64,000 nucleotides of DNA from Capra hircus (GCF_001704415.2 NC_030811.1:51883591-51947590); one strand, 5' to 3'; positions 1 through 11,549 are shown, counted from the stretch's first letter. Numbers and translations: made by a program. The notes: generated from the letters alone by a model not told the origin.

Positions 1-114
1 TGTTTTGCCATGCCATCTGGCTTGCAGGATCTTAGTTTCCCAATCAGAGATCAAACCCAGGTCCTGGCAGTGGAATGGTAGAATCCTAACCACTAGATTG
101 CCAGGGAAATCCTC
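1..114 (-). repeat. CHR-type tRNA-derived SINE, 3' fragment cut by window edge
   Basis: Antisense copy of the CHR-type SINE head (GGCTTGCAGGATCTTAG … AACCACTAG … CCAGGGAAATCC). The same block recurs at 1495 and 63780. Confidence 0.7.
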
Positions 115-446
115 CTTGTCTTCCTTAATTCCTGTTTATACACCTGTTCCTCAGTGAGAATCCTGTGGCCAACGGAGTTAGCACATTTAATCTATTTGGT
201 AGTTCCAGTATCTCACAAAAACAGTGTCAAAACTGCTAGAGCTATATCCATTAAGACACGGAAACCTGTTAAGAGTAGAATTCAATTCAAGGTTGGTTGC
301 AATTCTTCCTTCCCCACCCCATCCCTGGGTTGTCATTGTATTGCGTTTGAATGTTACTCGCGTTAGTTCTCTCTCCCTCACCCTCTCATCCTCCTCCCTA
401 CCTTCAGTATATGGTAACATAAAATGACAGGTGGGTTAGGTTGCAC

Positions 447-649
447 TGTTGCTCAGTCATATCCAACTCTCTGCAGACCCTTGAACTGTAGCCCAGCAGG
501 CTCCTCTGTCTGTGTTTTCCAGGCAAGAATACTGGAGTTGGGTTTCCTATTCCAGGGGATCTTCCCTGCCTAGGGCGTGAACCCATGTCTCTTGTGTCTC
601 CTGCATTGGCAGGTGGACTCTTTACAACTAATACCACCTGGGAAGCCCT
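447..649 (-). repeat. Bov-tA SINE, antisense
   Basis: Begins with the Bov-A block (GTTGCTCAGTCATATCCAAC) and ends with the reverse complement of the tRNA-derived head (CCACCTGGGAAGCCC). Confidence 0.85.
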
Positions 650-1494
650 AAATGGTGGATTGAAGCTAATTAAAACAATAGTAGCACAAATGAAGAGTAA
701 GAAGACAATTTTTTATTTCTGGTATGAATTTTGGGCAAGTGTATTTCAAAGTTAAAGCAATGATGACCTAATTAGATTTGACAGGAAGTTGACAAAATAT
801 GTATCTTAAATGCTGAAGACCACTTTGTGAAATATGAATTTACTTAAGTAATTTTTGGTAAGAAACCCAACTCCTAAGTATATTTTGTGCTTGGAGTTAC
901 TAGCTAATGTTGGAGAGAAACAATCAAGATACTTTGTTTTTATACATTTTACATATATAAAATATGTTTCATATATAAAAATACAACACAAAATTATATA
1001 TTTATATATAGAATATATTTTATAGTTTTGTAGTTTCATATATGATAGTGAAAGTGCTGAATGGTTACAACCATCTGTACATTTTGCTGAGTTACAGATG
1101 GCTCAAATCACAGAAAATAATATATAGTGACTTATTAATTATGCTGCAGTTTAAATAATCTTGCAAGACTGCAATCAGCGTGTTAGATGGGGCTCTGTCA
1201 TCTCAGTATAGACCTACTTCTGAGCTCACTTGTTGCTGGGATTCATTCCTTGAGGGTTGTTCAGTAAGGGCCATACTTCGTACTTTGCCATCTTCCAATC
1301 TTCCATGAGGTCACTCCTCTCCTCTCTTTTTTTATTCCTCTTCCCTCTGCTCTGTGTTTGACAGAAGATTATTCAAACCACAGGCGGGTAACCTTTAAAA
1401 ATATAAAGTTGATACTTTTCCTTGCTTGAAGACCCTTATGGGCCTCCTCCCATGTACTTGTGCATTTAAGGTAAATGACAAAATTCTATTTTGT

Positions 1495-1598
1495 GCTGTG
1501 TGGCTTGCAGGATCTTAGTTCCCTGACCAGGGATTGAACCCACACCCTTGACAGTGAAACCATGGAGTCCTAACCACTGGACTACCAGGGAATCCCTC
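1495..1598 (-). repeat. CHR-type SINE fragment, antisense
   Basis: GGCTTGCAGGATCTTAGTTC … CTAACCACTGGACTACCAGG, the reverse of the CHR head. Confidence 0.75.
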
Positions 1599-1692
1599 CA
1601 AAATTCTTAGTATCGATTATAATCTTTTATATGACTAGCCTCTCTCTCTAGACCCATTTTAAGCCACAGTTTGTTTGATTCTCTATTGTAGA

Positions 1693-1885
1693 ATTCCTCT
1701 CAGTAGTAGTTCTGAGTCTTAAGCTTGCATCAGAATCATCTGTATGATTTGATAAAGCACAGCTTTCTGGGTTCTATTCCCAGAGTTTCTGATTTGTAAG
1801 TCAGGGATGGGGCTTGAGATTTGCATTTCTGACAAGTTGCTGCTGATGGTATCGGTCTGGGGACTGCACTTTGAGAACTGTTATA
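1693..1885 (-). repeat. MER5A-like hAT-Charlie fossil
   Basis: CATCAGAATCATCTG … CCCAGAGTTTCTGATTTGTA … CTTTGAGAACTG matches the non-autonomous MER5A DNA transposon, reversed. Confidence 0.7.
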
Positions 1886-2189
1886 GTCACTCTGGCCTTA
1901 AAACTCATGAATTGCTTTCTTGTTTCAGGGCCCTTGTTCGTGTACTTTGCCAAGAATATTCTTGCCTACGATTCTTTGGTAGTTAACTTTAAACTAGGGA
2001 AGTCCTGGAAGAATTTAAACATATATAAGAAGAGAATAATGTAATGAACTCTGTTGTATTTCTCACCCAGCAATAAACAGATGTTACTTTATGGCCATCT
2101 TACCTGTTCAACCATTTCCCTTCTGTCTTAACCCGGTGGTATTTTTTTCAAGTATATCCCCAAATTTTTAAATATTTTCTTCTAAATAT

Positions 2190-2615
2190 TTAAGTACTCC
2201 TGCTGCTCTTGACTTTAATGCTTAAAGTCTCAGGTTAAATGACTCTTCTTCACAGAGGCCTTCTTTGACCTCTCATTCTAAATTAGATACCTATATTAAA
2301 CTTACACCTGGGAACTGTACTTTTATTTTACAGCACTTACCATAATTACTGTAACTAATACTTATTTCTATACATATTTATCTTAATTAAAACTCCCTTC
2401 ACTTAATTATAAGATCCATGAAGACAGGAATCATGTCTGTTTTATTCACCATTGTATTTGTAGTCTCTACTCCAGTATTCTGGCCTGGAGAATTCCATGG
2501 GCTGTATAGTCCATGGGGTTGCAAAGAGTTGGACATGACTGAGTGACTTTCACTCATAGTGTTTGATATTTGAAGTTAAATATTTGTTGAATGATTAAAC
2601 AAATTAATGTTAATG
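2190..2615 (+). repeat. L2 3' end, interrupted by a Bov-tA fragment
   Basis: L2-like 3' sequence (CACAGAGGCCTTCTTTGACC … ATGAAGACAGGAATC) resumes after a SINE fragment with ATTTGTTGAATGATT. Confidence 0.65.
2469..2554 (+). repeat. Bov-tA / Bov-A fragment inside L2
   Basis: CTCCAGTATTCTGGCCTGG … GTTGGACATGACTGAGTGAC, a short Bov-A piece splitting the L2 copy. Confidence 0.75.
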
Positions 2616-3059
2616 GGTCAAACATAATTTATAGCATTTGCTTATAAAAACATTTGGTAAAAGAAATGTACTGGCATCAGCAGTTTTATTATCAGTTAAT
2701 ACCCTACCGTGTCAGGAATGCAACAGAAGTAGGCCAGTTTGCTTTCTACTTCCTGTCTTCTTGAGTTACTCTTAATTTTCCTGCTGGTGACACTGTAGTT
2801 TTATATTACTTTTAAAGAGTGCATTTATAAGAATTTCTTTTTGCTATTTCAGCAACTTGCTTAATGTTTGTCTTTTCCCCGTGCCTTTTTAGAACCCTTA
2901 CCCCTCTCTAAGGTTAGGATTAAATCCTTTTCCTTCAGCACTGAAACCTAGATCCAAACAGTGCCTGGGATAAACCAAATGATAATTAAGCGTTAGTTGA
3001 GTGAGTTTTAAAAAAAAAAGATGAATCATCATCTAACAGAATGTGTATTTTACTTATTT

Positions 3060-3211
3060 TACTTATTTTGTTTCCTGTCCATCTTCCCTGCTCTAGATAC
3101 GGACTTCACATGAGCAGGAATTTTTGTATGTTTTGGTTGTACCTGAATCTCTAGTGCCTGGAGAGCAGTGCCTGCCACATATTAGATACTCAATAAATAT
3201 TTATTGAACAT
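3060..3211 (+). repeat. L2 3' tail, split by BovB
   Basis: ATGAGCAGGAATTTTTGTATG … CTCAATAAATATTTATTG is the end of L2. It is cut by the BovB insertion that follows. Confidence 0.65.
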
Positions 3212-4640
3212 TGTTGTTGTTCAGTCACCCAGTTGTGTCAGACTTTGCGACCCCATGGACTGCAGCACATCAGACCTTTTTTTCTCTCACCATCTCCCAA
3301 AATTTGCCCAAGTTCATGTCCATTGCATGGCAATGCCATCCAGCCATCTTATTCTCTGATGCCGTCGTCTTCTGCCTTCCATCTTTCCCAGCATCAGGGA
3401 CTTTTCCAGTGAGTTAGCTGTTCATATCAGATGACCAAAATACTAGGGCTTCAACTTCAGCATTAACCCTTTCAGTGAGTATTCAGGGTTGATTTCCCTT
3501 AAGATTGACTGGTTTGATCTCCTTACCGTCCAGGGGACTCTCCACCACCATGGTTTGAAGGCATCAATTCTTTGGTGCTCTGCCTTCTTTATGGTCCAGC
3601 TCTCCCAATCGTATGTTACCACTGGGAAGACCACAGCCTTGACTATGTGGACCTTGCTGGCAGAGTAATGTCTCTGGTTTTCAGCACACTGTCTAGGTTT
3701 GTCATGGCTTTCCTGCCGAGAAGCAAACGTCTTCTGATTTTATGGCTGCAGTCACCAGCCGCAGTGATTTGAGAGCACAAGAGGGAATCTGTTACTGCTT
3801 CCCCCTTTTCCCCATCTATTTGCCATGAAGTAATGGGGCTGGATGCCATGATCTTGGAGACGGCAATGGCAACCCACTCCAGTACTCTTGCCTGGAAAAT
3901 CCCATGGACGGAGGAGACTGGTGGGCTGCCATCTTTGGGGTTGCGAAGAGTCGGACACGACTGAGCGACTTCACTTTTCACTTTCATGCATTGGGGAAGG
4001 AAATGGCAACCCACTCTGGTGTTCTTGCCTAGAGAATCCCAGGGTCGGCAGAGCCTGGTGGGCTGTCGTCTGTGGGGTCGCACAGAGTCGGACACAACTG
4101 AAATGACTTAGCAGCAGCAGCAGCCATGATCTTAGTTTTTTTAATATTTGATTTTAAGCCGACTCTTTTACTTTCCTCCTTCACCCTCATCAAGAGGCTC
4201 TACAGTTTCTCTGCCACTAGAGTGGTATCATCTGCATATCTGCGGTTATTGATGTTTCTCCTGCCTGTCTTGATTCCAGCTTGTAACTCCTCTGGCCTGG
4301 CATTTCTCATGATGTTCTCAGTGTATGGATTAAACAAACAGGGTGACAGCAGATAGCCCTGTCATACTCCTTTCTCAACCTTGAATGAATCAGTTGTCTC
4401 ATACAGGGTTCTAACTGTTGCTTCTTGACCTGCATACAGGTTTCTCAGGAGACAGGTAAGATGCTTTGGTATTCCCATCTCTTTAAGAGCTTTCCACCCT
4501 TTATCATGATCTACACAGTCAAGGGCTTTGGTGTAGTTGATGAAACAGAGGAAGATGTCTTTTTGGAATTCCATGGCTTTCTCTATGATCCAGCGAATGT
4601 TAGCAATTTGACGTCTGGTTCCTCATTTTCAGTAACATAG
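3212..4640 (-). mobile_element. BovB (RTE) retroposon, 5'-truncated, antisense
   Basis: The antisense strand carries the 3' part of the BovB reverse-transcriptase protein in fragments (VVTYDWESWTIKKAEHQRID; TKALDCVDHDK). An 11-bp target-site duplication, TTATTGAACAT, flanks it exactly (3201-3211 and 4641-4651). A Bov-A2 SINE is inserted inside (3856-4122). Without the SINE the BovB is about 1.15 kb. The frame is broken. Confidence 0.9.
3856..4122 (+). mobile_element. Bov-A2 SINE nested in BovB
   Basis: A full Bov-A2 with two Bov-A monomers and a CAG-rich tail, flanked by the duplicated target GCCATGATCTT (3845-3855 and 4123-4133). Confidence 0.9.
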
Positions 4641-5159
4641 TTATTGAACATACGTGTGAATAAAAATTCATTGTTTTTTAGAGTAGCGTGCTCTCTAGTA
4701 TCATAAAAATATATTTAAAAGTAACTTTTAATAGTATGAAGTAATTTAGTATATCTTAGTTAGAAACTCTATCAATTTAAATTTATTTAGAAATTTAATA
4801 TATCTTAAAATGTCTTATGTCATTCCAAAAACCACTGCTTAGAATTATTTACCATTTTCATACTGTTTCAGATATTCCGTATAACCCCCTTACTAGAAAT
4901 TTGAAAAGGAAAGAGAAAAGAAAATAATAAAGCAGAAAGAATAGTGGCAAAGAATGATAAAAATGATGGTGGGAAGTATTTTATTAACTATTACCAGAGA
5001 AAAAATTAAAAATATCTTTAAAGTAAAACTGTTTCAAAATGTTCTTTAATATCAGGTACCTGACTAGCAATTTTTCTGAATTTCATTTCACATTACCAGA
5101 TGATCTCTTCCTTTTTGAGAGTGGAAGAGTAATATTTGTATCTATCTATAAATGATTAA

Positions 5160-5435
5160 CAGAGAAGGCAATGGCACCCCACTCCAGTACTCTTGCCTGG
5201 AAAATCCCATGGATGGAGGAGCCTGGAAGGCTACAGTCTATGGGGTCGCAAAGAGTCAGACACGACTGAGTGACTTCACTTTCACTTTTCACTTTCATGC
5301 ATTGGAGAAGGAAATGGCAACCCACTCCAGTGTTCTTGCCCAGAGAATCCCAGGGATGGGGGAGCTTGGTGGGCTGCCGTCTATGGGGTCGCACAGAGTC
5401 AGAGACGACTGAAGCAACTTAGCAGCAGCAGCAGC
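5160..5435 (+). mobile_element. Bov-A2 SINE, complete
   Basis: Two Bov-A monomers and a CAG tail between perfect 12-bp duplications ATAAATGATTAA (5148-5159 and 5436-5447). Confidence 0.92.
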
Positions 5436-6406
5436 ATAAATGATTAATGGAAGTTGTCTTGAGTATATCTGTGATTTTTGTGGGTGACAAAGACAGTGCA
5501 GCTGCTGCTGTGTTTTTTGCCTGCATTCGTAATTGAAGAAAATGATAAATTTAAGTTAGAATTTAGTGAAAAGATGCATTTTTTTTTTTCCATCTAAGTT
5601 CATGGATATCCTGAATTCTAAACATAGATCCTTCGGAGGGGGGTGGGTGCATTGTGAATATAAATTTAAGACTCTTCTCTAAGGTAACAGTTGTCTTCTG
5701 ATTTGCCAAACAACCCAATCAGAACAATTTTGTCCATGTTCCTATATTTTGTTTAGCCTGCCTCCATTTTCCCCCATGAGGAATCAAAGCTGCTTATCAC
5801 TCCTGTTCTTACCCTTATATTATTTGCAGAGGATTTATTGCATCTTTGATCATAAAGGAGTGGAGTATGAGCCTAGAGTAAACTCTTTATTAGGTTGAAA
5901 TTCTCTATGATGTTCCTTGACTGTATTAGTGCATGTATGAATCTTTTGATGAAACCCTGACTTCATTTAAGTAGTTTATTGTTTGCTTATAGAAAAATGG
6001 TCCTTTAAATTGATTTGTACTTTTATAGAAATATTTTCTCATGTCTAACTCTTGCTGCTTTCATGCCTTTCCCCTCCTCTTTTCTTGAATCATCTTTGAA
6101 ATATTTTTAAAATTTACTCTCTCCCTTTTTCTGTGTTCACATTGTCACTTTCACATCCTGAATCACTACAGCAGTGTGAATGGGTTTTTTGATTGGCAGG
6201 AGATGAGGGAACATCCATTGAGGGCCTGCTATGTTTTTTAAACAATCCCCTCATTTCTCAGTAGTCCTCTGAGGCCTGCGGAAGCTAAGTTCCTCAGGGT
6301 TATTTGTAATGTAACTGTCAAGCAAATTCTGGTCTGAATCCAGTCCACCATGTCATGCTGCCTCCCTAATTGCTTGTACATTCAAGTGTGCTCGCTATAG
6401 TTTGCT

Positions 6407-6691
6407 GCTGCTGCTACTGCTGCTGCTGCTAAGTCGCTTCAGTCGTGTCTGACTCTGTGCGACCCCATAGATGGCAGCCCACCAGGTTCCCCTGTCCCTG
6501 GGATTCTCCAGGCAAGAACACTGGAGTGGGTTGCCATTTCCTTCTCCAATGCATGAAAGTGAAAAGTGAAAGTGAAGTCACTCAGTTGTGTCCAACTCTT
6601 AGCGACCCCATGGACTGCAGCCTACCAAGCTCCTCCGTCCATGGGATTTTCCAGGTAAGAGTACTGGAGTAGGGTGCCATTGCCTTCTCTG
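6407..6691 (-). mobile_element. Bov-A2 SINE, complete, antisense
   Basis: Starts with the CTG-rich complement of the tail and ends GCCATTGCCTTCTCTG. The duplicated target ATAGTTTGCT is at 6397-6406 and 6692-6701. It lies about 1 kb from a sense copy, in inverted orientation. Confidence 0.92.
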
Positions 6692-7025
6692 ATAGTTTGC
6701 TAGATTAACCTTACTAAGAACTATTTCATGGTGGTGGTGTTGCTGTTCAGGGTCTGACAGGCCCATTGTAGTAAACAGTATAGGTCTTAAACTGTATGAC
6801 AGATCTGGCATATTGCCCTTGAGCTGTGTTTTTAGGTATATTTCTTCTACTTTTAAAATGAATCCTGTGTTCTAGGTAAGTCATTCACTTACCAGTCATG
6901 AATTATGTTATATTTCTTATGCCTTCTCTACTCTTTTCACATGCTTAGGAAGAACTTTTAACTTCCATTTCTCTTCTCAAGCCTAAATTGACTTGCATTT
7001 TTCATGTTTACCAATTTTGCTCTCA

Positions 7026-7233
7026 GGGCTTGCCTAGTAGCTCAGATGGTCAAGCATCTGCCTGCAATGCAGAAGACCTGGGTTCGATCCCTGCTCCAGG
7101 AAGATCTCCGGGAGCAGGAAATGGCAGTCCACTCCAGTATTTTTGCCTGGAGAATTTGGAGGAACTTGGCGGGCTATAGTCTGTGGGGCTCACAAAGAGT
7201 CAGACATGACTGAGCAGCTAACACACAAACTAG
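7026..7233 (+). mobile_element. Bov-tA SINE, complete
   Basis: tRNA-Glu-like head (GGCTTGCCTAGTAGCTCAG, with B-box GGTTCGATCC) followed by Bov-A. Target duplication TTTTGCTCTCA at 7015-7025 and 7234-7244. Confidence 0.9.
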
Positions 7234-7429
7234 TTTTGCTCTCAATGATAATGACTTACTTCATTTTAAGGCCACTTACCCTATTTTAAGTTCACTTTAT
7301 AGGTAAAAATTTAACATAGAGTCTCACCTTGAGTACTCCCAAGGGATGACAGTCAGCAAAACCAGCTAAATTTTACTTTACAGATGAAAATTTTCATCCT
7401 TACATCCTTTGTTAATATTTTTGGTTGAT

Positions 7430-8060
7430 TTTATTTTGTTAAACCGCTCTATTGAGGTGCAATTGACATATGATAAAATTCACCCATTTTAAGTGCAGTG
7501 CAATGAGTTTTGGCAAATATATAGTTCTGTAACTATCATTACATTCAAACTATAGAATGTTTTATTGCTGCACATATATGTGCTCATATGTACTCAGTTC
7601 CTCCAACTACCCCCCATCCCAGACAACCACTGATCTGCTTTCTTTTACTCTACAGTTTTACTTTTTCTAGCATTTCATAAAAATATGGTCATACAGAATT
7701 TATTCACTCATTGATTATGGACATTAATCCTTTTACCAGCTGATGGACGTTCAAATTATTTCTCATGTTTTGGTTATGATTAAGACTGCTATGAACATTC
7801 TCTTACAAGTTTTTCTGTGGACATGGCTTTCGTTTTTCCTTTTTTGAGTATATACTTAGGAAGCGAATTGCTAGCTTGTGTGGTATGTGTATGTTTTTAA
7901 GAAACAGATTGTTTTCCAAAGAGGCTGTACCACTTTCCTTTGCCACTGCAGTGTATGAGCATTCCAGTTACTAGCCCTTGGTATTGTCAGTTTTTAATTA
8001 TAGTCATTCTGTTGGCTATGTAGGGTTGCTTTGTTACAACTATAGTTTAATTTCTCTGGA
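7430..8060 (-). repeat. L1 3' end fragment, antisense
   Basis: T-rich strand with hallmarks of reversed L1 3' sequence: GACTGCTATGAACATTCTC, TTGTTTTCCAAAGAGGCTGTACCA and GGTATTGTCAG. Confidence 0.75.
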
Positions 8061-8104
8061 CTAGGGTTTTTTTAAAATTATTATTGTTTCTTAATGTTAA
8101 CCTT

Positions 8105-8580
8105 AAAGTTTTTTTTTTAATTGAAGTATAGTTGATTTACATTATTATGTTAGTTTTTGGTGTACAGCATAATGATTCAGTATTTTTGCAGATTATATTC
8201 CATTATAGGTTATTACAAGATAATGGATGCCCCTGTGCCCCACAGTAAATCCTTGTTGTTTATTTTATATATAGTAACTTGCATCTGTAATCTCGTACCC
8301 CTAATTTGTCCTTTTCCTTTGGTAACCACAAGTTTTCTATATCTGTGAGTTTGTTTCTCTTTTGTATGTACAGTTGTGTGTATTTTTTAGATTCATATGT
8401 ATATAAGTGATACCATGTAGTATTTATCTTTGACTTATTTCATCAAGTGCATGCATATACACATACACAGCATCTTAATCCAGTCATCTGTTGATGAGCC
8501 TTAGGTTATTTTCATGCATATCTTGGCTATTTTAAATAGTGCTGCTATAAATATTGGGGTGTATATATCTTTTAAGATAA
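8105..8580 (-). repeat. Bovine-type L1 fragment, antisense
   Basis: TTGAAGTATAGTTGATTTAC … CCATTATAGGTTATTACAAG is the reversed end of ruminant L1. A similar segment recurs at 15320 and 61372. Followed by a T homopolymer of about 20 bases (8586-8606). Confidence 0.75.
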
Positions 8581-8606
8581 GTTTTCTTTTTTTTTTTTTT
8601 TTTTTC

Positions 8607-9240
8607 CTTGAATAGTCCTTGATGACTAACTGGTAATGCTCAGTATCTTTTCTTGTGCCTGCAGGCCATTCATATATATTCTTTTGTGAAATGTCTGTTC
8701 ATATTTTTTACCTAATTTTTAAAATTGGGTTATCTTTTTTGGTTTGGAGTTTTAAAAAATATATTCCAAATCCAATTTCTTTTGTTAGATATTTTGGAAA
8801 TACTTTATCCCAATTTGTGGCTCATCTTTTCATTTTTAAAAGAAACTAGCTTTTGAAGAGCAGAAGCTGCTAATTATGAAGTAGTACAGTTCAGCAATAT
8901 TTTTCTTAATGGTTCAGGCTATATTTGTCCTATATGGAATTTTCGCCTAACCCAGAGTTACAAAGATTTTTCTCCTATTTTTTCATCTAGTATATTTATA
9001 TTTTCAGCACTTATATTTAGATTTATGATTTATTTAAAATTAAGTTCTGGGTATAGAATGACAGTCAAAAAATTTTTATTTATATGCAGATGGCCAGTTT
9101 TTTTTTTAACATCACATGTCTAAAAGAATGTGTTTTCCTCCACTGAATTATATCTTCATCTTTGAAAATTAATTGGCAATGAGTATGGATATATTTTTGG
9201 AATCTCTTCTATTTATATTAGGGTCAACATATAAAGTCTA
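8607..9240 (-). repeat. L1 fragment, antisense
   Basis: Reversed L1 ORF2/3' features: GATGACTAACTGG, TCTTGTGCCTGCAGGCCAT and AAAATTGGGTTATC. Confidence 0.65.
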
Positions 9241-9244
9241 CATC

Positions 9245-9440
9245 TGAATTTGGCTTGTGGTCTGTTTTTGTAAATGAAGTTTTATTAAAGCACATTGCCA
9301 TGTCCATTCATTTCTAGGTAATTGTGACAACAAGCAGAGATAGATTTGTGTAGCTTTGACAGACTGTGTTTTACAAAGCTGAAGATATCTACCGTTAGGC
9401 TCTTTATGGAAAAGGTTTGCCTGTGCCTGACCTATGTATT
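9245..9440. repeat. Old DNA-transposon-like fragment
   Basis: Contains GTAAATGAAGTTTTATTAAAGC and TCTTTATGGAAAAGGTTTGC, a block I know from an ancient mammalian DNA-element family. I am not sure of the name. Confidence 0.4.
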
Positions 9441-9444
9441 TATA

Positions 9445-10640
9445 CTTATGCCCAAACTACTCAGTTGATTACTATAGCTTTTATAATAAGTTTTGCAATC
9501 AGATTGTGTAAGTCTTGAGGTTCTGCTTTTTTAAAAATGAGCTGTTCAGCACTTCTGTGTTTCCATGTACATTTTAGAATCAAGTTTGTCGATTTATACA
9601 AAAACCTGCTGGAATTTTGAATCAGTGAATCAGTCTGAGGGGAAATTAATAGTATAAAAGTAGGTTTTCCAGCCCTTGAATGTGATACGTTTCTCCATTT
9701 GTTGAGCCTCTCTTCTGTAACTGTCAGTAATGTTTGTGGTCTTTAGTTTATAGACCTTGTACATCTTTTGCTAAATTTATTCCTAAGTATTTTATCTGTT
9801 AATGCTTTTTAAAATAAAAATAATTTTAAAAATTTCATTTTTCAGTGTTGCTGACAATGTAGTTGGTTAATATAGTTGGTTGGTATTTTTTTTTTTTTTT
9901 TGACCTTATATACTGCAGCCTTGCTAAATTAACTCATTCTCCTAGTTCTAGTAGACTCCTTAGGATTTTCCCACTTCTATGATCATGTCATCCGTGAATA
10001 AAGATGGTTTTCTTCCTTTCCAATCTGTCCACCTTAATCTTAACACTGTTTAGTACCTCCAGTATAATGTTGCATAGAAATGGTTATAGACCTTCTTGCC
10101 TTAATATTTGATCTTAGAATCACTTAGTTTTTTACTATTAAGATTCACTGTTGGTTTTTGTTAACTTCACTTTATTTTTTTAAAACCATAAATGCATGTT
10201 GGATTTTGTAAAATGTTTCTTTGTAAATTTATTGAAATGATCAGTTTTTCCTTTAGTCTGTGAACATGGTGAATTGCATCGATTTTTGTACGTTAAACTT
10301 ATTTTGCTTTCTTGTGATAAAATCCACTTGGTCATGATAATATTATTTTTTAATATTGAATTTGATTTCTTAAGTTGAGGATTTTTATATTAGTATTCGT
10401 GAGGGTCTGCAGTTGCAGTCTTCAGTTTTCCTGTGATGTCAATGGTTTGGATATCAGGATAATACTGGCCTTAAAAAGTAAGCTGAGAAAGTGTTTTGGT
10501 AAGAGTTTATACAGGATTAATATATTTTTAAAAATGTTTGATAGAATTTACTAGGGAAGTAGTCTGGGTTGTTTTTTGCTTTATGATTTTTACTAATAGC
10601 TAAATTATAAGAGATTCATAATTTCCCCTCAGCTCAATGA
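9445..10640 (-). repeat. L1 ORF2 fragment, antisense
   Basis: T-rich strand with reversed L1 ORF2 hallmarks: CCTTGTACATCTTTTGCTAA, TTATTCCTAAGTATTTTAT and GCCTTGCTAAATTAACTCA. It has many stops, so it is a dead fragment. Confidence 0.7.
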
Positions 10641-10871
10641 AAAGGGTACTTTAATTGGCACAATTTGAAAATATATATTGGGCTTTGTCTTGCTTTCTGG
10701 TTTTGTTAAATGTGGAAGGGACATGTATGAGAAGTTGAAAACTGGCATTTCCAACTGTATCCTTTAAATATAATTGGGAAATTATTGTAATATTTTGGCT
10801 AAATGTTTAAGCTTTTCTTGTTATAAAATACTCAGTTGCTTTGCTTTTTCTCCTTTTTTTGTTAATTTTAG

Positions 10872-11055
10872 GAACATAAAAGGAGTGTAGAAAATCAAGC
10901 AGAAAGGAAATTGGAAGGTCAGAATTCCCAGAGTCCTCATCAGATCTCACAGTGTCTCAAAACAAGCTCAGAGAAAAGTGGTCATGTTCCTGCAGTATCA
11001 AATACACAACCAGTTCTTCAGTATGGTAATCCTTATGCAACACCAGAAACAAGAG
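10872..11055 (+). CDS. TAX1BP1: TAX1BP1 internal coding exon (end of coiled coil, linker)
   Basis: This internal exon encodes 61 residues plus the first base of an Asp codon. It opens with EHKRSVENQAERKLEG and closes with NPYATPETR, which I recognise as TAX1BP1 just after its coiled coil. The acceptor is TTTTAG after a T-rich tract and the donor is AGAG|GTTATT. Phase is 0 in and 1 out, and the next exon completes the Asp codon. TAX1BP1 is a cytoplasmic autophagy receptor and an adaptor for the A20 (TNFAIP3) ubiquitin-editing complex. This segment is a low-complexity Ser/Gln-rich linker. Compared with the human long isoform as I recall it, the linker carries four extra residues (around HQIS). 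An internal donor in the exon (see 10917) matches the known short isoform. The upstream exons are outside the window. Recognition is very secure. Confidence 0.95.
10915..10920 (+). promoter_or_regulatory. TAX1BP1: Alternative 5' splice site inside TAX1BP1 exon
   Basis: Within the exon, GGAAG|GTCAG has a usable donor GT at 10918-10919. Ending the exon at 10917 leaves 46 nt, the same phase (1) as the full 184-nt exon, so the downstream frame is kept and 46 residues (GQNSQS to PETR) are dropped. Human TAX1BP1 has a short isoform that joins exactly this point (…RKME) to DGADGAFYP, lacking 42 residues. The site therefore appears conserved, with a slightly longer optional segment here. Usage in this species is an inference. 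Confidence 0.65.
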
Positions 11056-11400
11056 GTTATTAAAACTTTTTTGTTGACATAAGCCAAATATGGAGGTTTT
11101 TCTTGGTTTGTATCTTTGTGGGATTAGAGAACTGTTCTGTTGGTATAATCAACTCTAATAGAAATCCTGTTTTATAACAAGCAGCTTTAATGTTTAACTG
11201 GCTTCATCTAGAAGCAATACACCGTGAATGAGGAGTCTATTTGCTTATTACACATAGTTTAAAGGTCATTTGGGTTAAAAAGAAAAACATTTTTTGGATA
11301 CACTAAAATGGTTCTTTATATTCTGTTCATCCTTGCAGTAGACAGGGATTCTAATTCTAGGACCAGGTTTTAACCTACTTTTCAAAAATTTTTATTTCAG
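11056..11400 (+). other. TAX1BP1: TAX1BP1 short intron
   Basis: A 345-bp intron with a GT donor, a T-rich tract and a TTTCAG acceptor. No repeat or other feature seen. Confidence 0.85.
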
Positions 11401-11549
11401 ATGGAGCAGATGGTGCTTTTTACCCAGATGAAATCCAAAGGCCACCTGTGAGAGTACCCTCTTGGGGACTGGAGGATAATGTTGTCTGCAGCCAGCCCGC
11501 TCGAAACCTAAGCCGCCCTGATGGTTTAGAAGACCCTGAGGATAGTAAA
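11401..11549 (+). CDS. TAX1BP1: TAX1BP1 internal coding exon (linker before zinc fingers)
   Basis: The exon completes an Asp codon and encodes 49 more residues, starting GADGAFYPDEIQRPPVRVPS and ending DGLEDPEDSK. The acceptor is TTTATTTCAG and the donor is AAA|GTAAATT, giving phase 0 out. Only 345 bp of intron separate it from the previous exon. The sequence is the proline- and acid-rich linker of TAX1BP1 between the coiled coil and the C-terminal zinc fingers. I see no frameshift or stop. Codons look normal and the reading continues into the exon at 21288. Confidence 0.95.

Larger units (their letters stand above)
1..10871 (+). other. TAX1BP1: TAX1BP1 intron (upstream part), repeat-rich
   Basis: No coding exon that I can recognise. 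The TAX1BP1 residues just before EHKRS are not found. About half is repeats, listed separately. Unique AT-rich stretches with nothing recognisable are roughly 650-1490, 4660-5150, 5450-6390 and 10640-10870. Confidence 0.7.

Noticed and set aside
3643..4095. 150-residue open frame on - strand
   Set aside because: Chimera of Bov-A2 and BovB antisense sequence. It has no independent coding meaning.
7030..7100. tRNA-like sequence with A and B boxes
   Set aside because: This is the tRNA-Glu-derived head of a Bov-tA SINE, with a SINE body and target duplications, not a functional tRNA gene.
1..10871. Upstream TAX1BP1 coiled-coil exon
   Set aside because: Looked for the residues preceding EHKRS. 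No matching open segment with splice sites was found, so I do not call one.
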